From assembly GCA_019112785.1 (NCBI GenBank), contig DXIQ01000088.1, forward strand, positions 1-33,312: a DNA stretch of 33,312 bases, written 5' to 3'. The notes below the pieces were generated by a model, which ran no database searches, was not told the origin of the DNA, and worked only from the letters and a program-made list of their open reading frames with translations. Positions 32,796 through 33,312 of this stretch are shown in pieces. Made by a program: the position numbers and the translations under genes. Positions within the stretch are counted from its first letter, which is position 1, and each line of letters begins with the position of its first letter. The stretch is from Candidatus Blautia stercorigallinarum. Its GTDB lineage: Bacteria > Bacillota > Clostridia > Lachnospirales > Lachnospiraceae.

Positions 32796-33312
32796 ATGAA
32801 ATTTGGGATTGTCAGTGACAGCTCCTGCGATTTATCGCCTAAGTATACAGAGCGGGAGCAGATCACGATTGTATCATTTTATGTATCCTTTGATGGGGAA
32901 AAGTATCTGAGAGAGGGAAAGGATATTGCGGTTACTGATTTCTACCAGGAGATGGCAGATAATCAGGGGTGTTACCCCAAGACCTCTATGCCGTCGGTTC
33001 AGGATTACATAGACGCCTTTCTGCCTTTGGTAAAAAGAGGAATGCCGGTGCTGTGTATCTGTCTGACAAAAAAATTCAGCGGCTCTATGCAGTCTGCTAT
33101 AAACGCTAAAGAGGAGCTTATGGAAGACTATCCTCAGGCTGAAATCTATGTAATGGATTCTCAGCTGGTCACAGCCATACAAGGGCTTTTTGTCCAGGAA
33201 GCAGTGAGACTCAGGGATCAGGGGCTTTCTCTGGAAGAGGCGGTAAAAGCTCTGGAAAAGATCAGGAATACCGGCCATATATTCTTTAGTACAAAAGATC
33301 TGAAATATCTGG
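32796..33312 (+). CDS. DegV-family fatty-acid-binding protein (3'-truncated)
   Basis: The first 172 codons are in the window and the frame is open at the right edge; full DegV proteins are ~280 residues. The start has AAGGACGGA upstream. The N-terminus 'MKFGIVSDSSCDLSPKY' is the DegV phosphate-loop-like motif. 'CYPKTSMPSVQDYIDAF' holds the TSxPS lipid-head-group motif, and 'LTKKFSGSMQSAINAK' the second one. DegV/FakB proteins bind fatty acids and, as FakB, present them to the kinase FakA. No FakA gene is visible, so a FakB role cannot be confirmed. Confidence 0.92.
   Translation, partial: MKFGIVSDSSCDLSPKYTEREQITIVSFYVSFDGEKYLREGKDIAVTDFYQEMADNQGCYPKTSMPSVQDYIDAFLPLVKRGMPVLCICLTKKFSGSMQSAINAKEELMEDYPQAEIYVMDSQLVTAIQGLFVQEAVRLRDQGLSLEEAVKALEKIRNTGHIFFSTKDLKYL

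Overview
The window looks like a chromosomal segment of a spore-forming gut Firmicute of the Lachnospiraceae (Blautia/Dorea/Mediterraneibacter type; the genus cannot be fixed by eye). The evidence is purine-rich Shine-Dalgarno sites, a T-box leader, spore genes (cwlD, a CotS-like gene, yabP, yabQ, spoIIE), tRNAs without encoded CCA, and the order hup-rqcP-yabP-yabQ-divIC-spoIIE-tilS-hpt-ftsH, which follows Bacillus subtilis yabO-yabP-yabQ-divIC-spoIIE-tilS-hpt-ftsH. All real genes lie on the + strand.

Layout. 1-2.5 kb: the 3' part of a secreted GH18 glycosidase and a DivIVA-like coiled-coil protein. 2.6-8.7 kb: an alpha-glucoside uptake cluster (LacI-type regulator, GH13 alpha-glucosidase, binding lipoprotein, two permeases, no ATPase), closed by strong terminators. 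8.7-12.2 kb: cwlD, tsaC/ywlC, rpiB, upp, comEB. 12.2-16.4 kb: a proline T-box leader, proS, cca, and a CotS-like kinase-fold gene with a sigma-E-like -10. 16.4-24 kb: hup-rqcP, a repeat element, then yabP-yabQ-divIC, spoIIE, tilS-hpt and ftsH. 24-26.6 kb: a 445-base gap with a possible small RNA, then a cytoplasmic GH13 amylase/neopullulanase. 26.6-26.9 kb: tRNA-Tyr and tRNA-Leu. 27.2-32.7 kb: a surface cluster of a secreted repeat protein with a transglutaminase-like domain, an MBOAT acyltransferase, a DHHW/AlgX-like protein and a lipoprotein that ends in a duplicated Cys-containing peptide. 32.8 kb to the end: the 5' part of a DegV gene.

Most interesting points. (1) The four-gene surface cluster, which resembles an extracellular O-acylation pair (MBOAT plus DHHW) with two surface proteins. 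The lipoprotein's C-terminus is two copies of a 17-residue peptide; 13 of 17 codons differ, 12 silently, so the peptide itself appears conserved. (2) The yabP start region: a sigma-E-like promoter (TCATATT-N14-CATATAAT) overlaps the 5' arm of a perfect 14-bp hairpin whose 3' arm holds the yabP ribosome binding site. Read-through RNA from hup-rqcP would be terminated or masked, while RNA from the local promoter would lack the 5' arm. (3) The spoIIE promoter, with a 21-bp spacer and a 0A-like box over the -35, in front of a SpoIIE that has one membrane segment instead of the usual multi-span domain. (4) A composite intergenic repeat between rqcP and yabP. Everything here was read by eye; no searches or folding programs were run.
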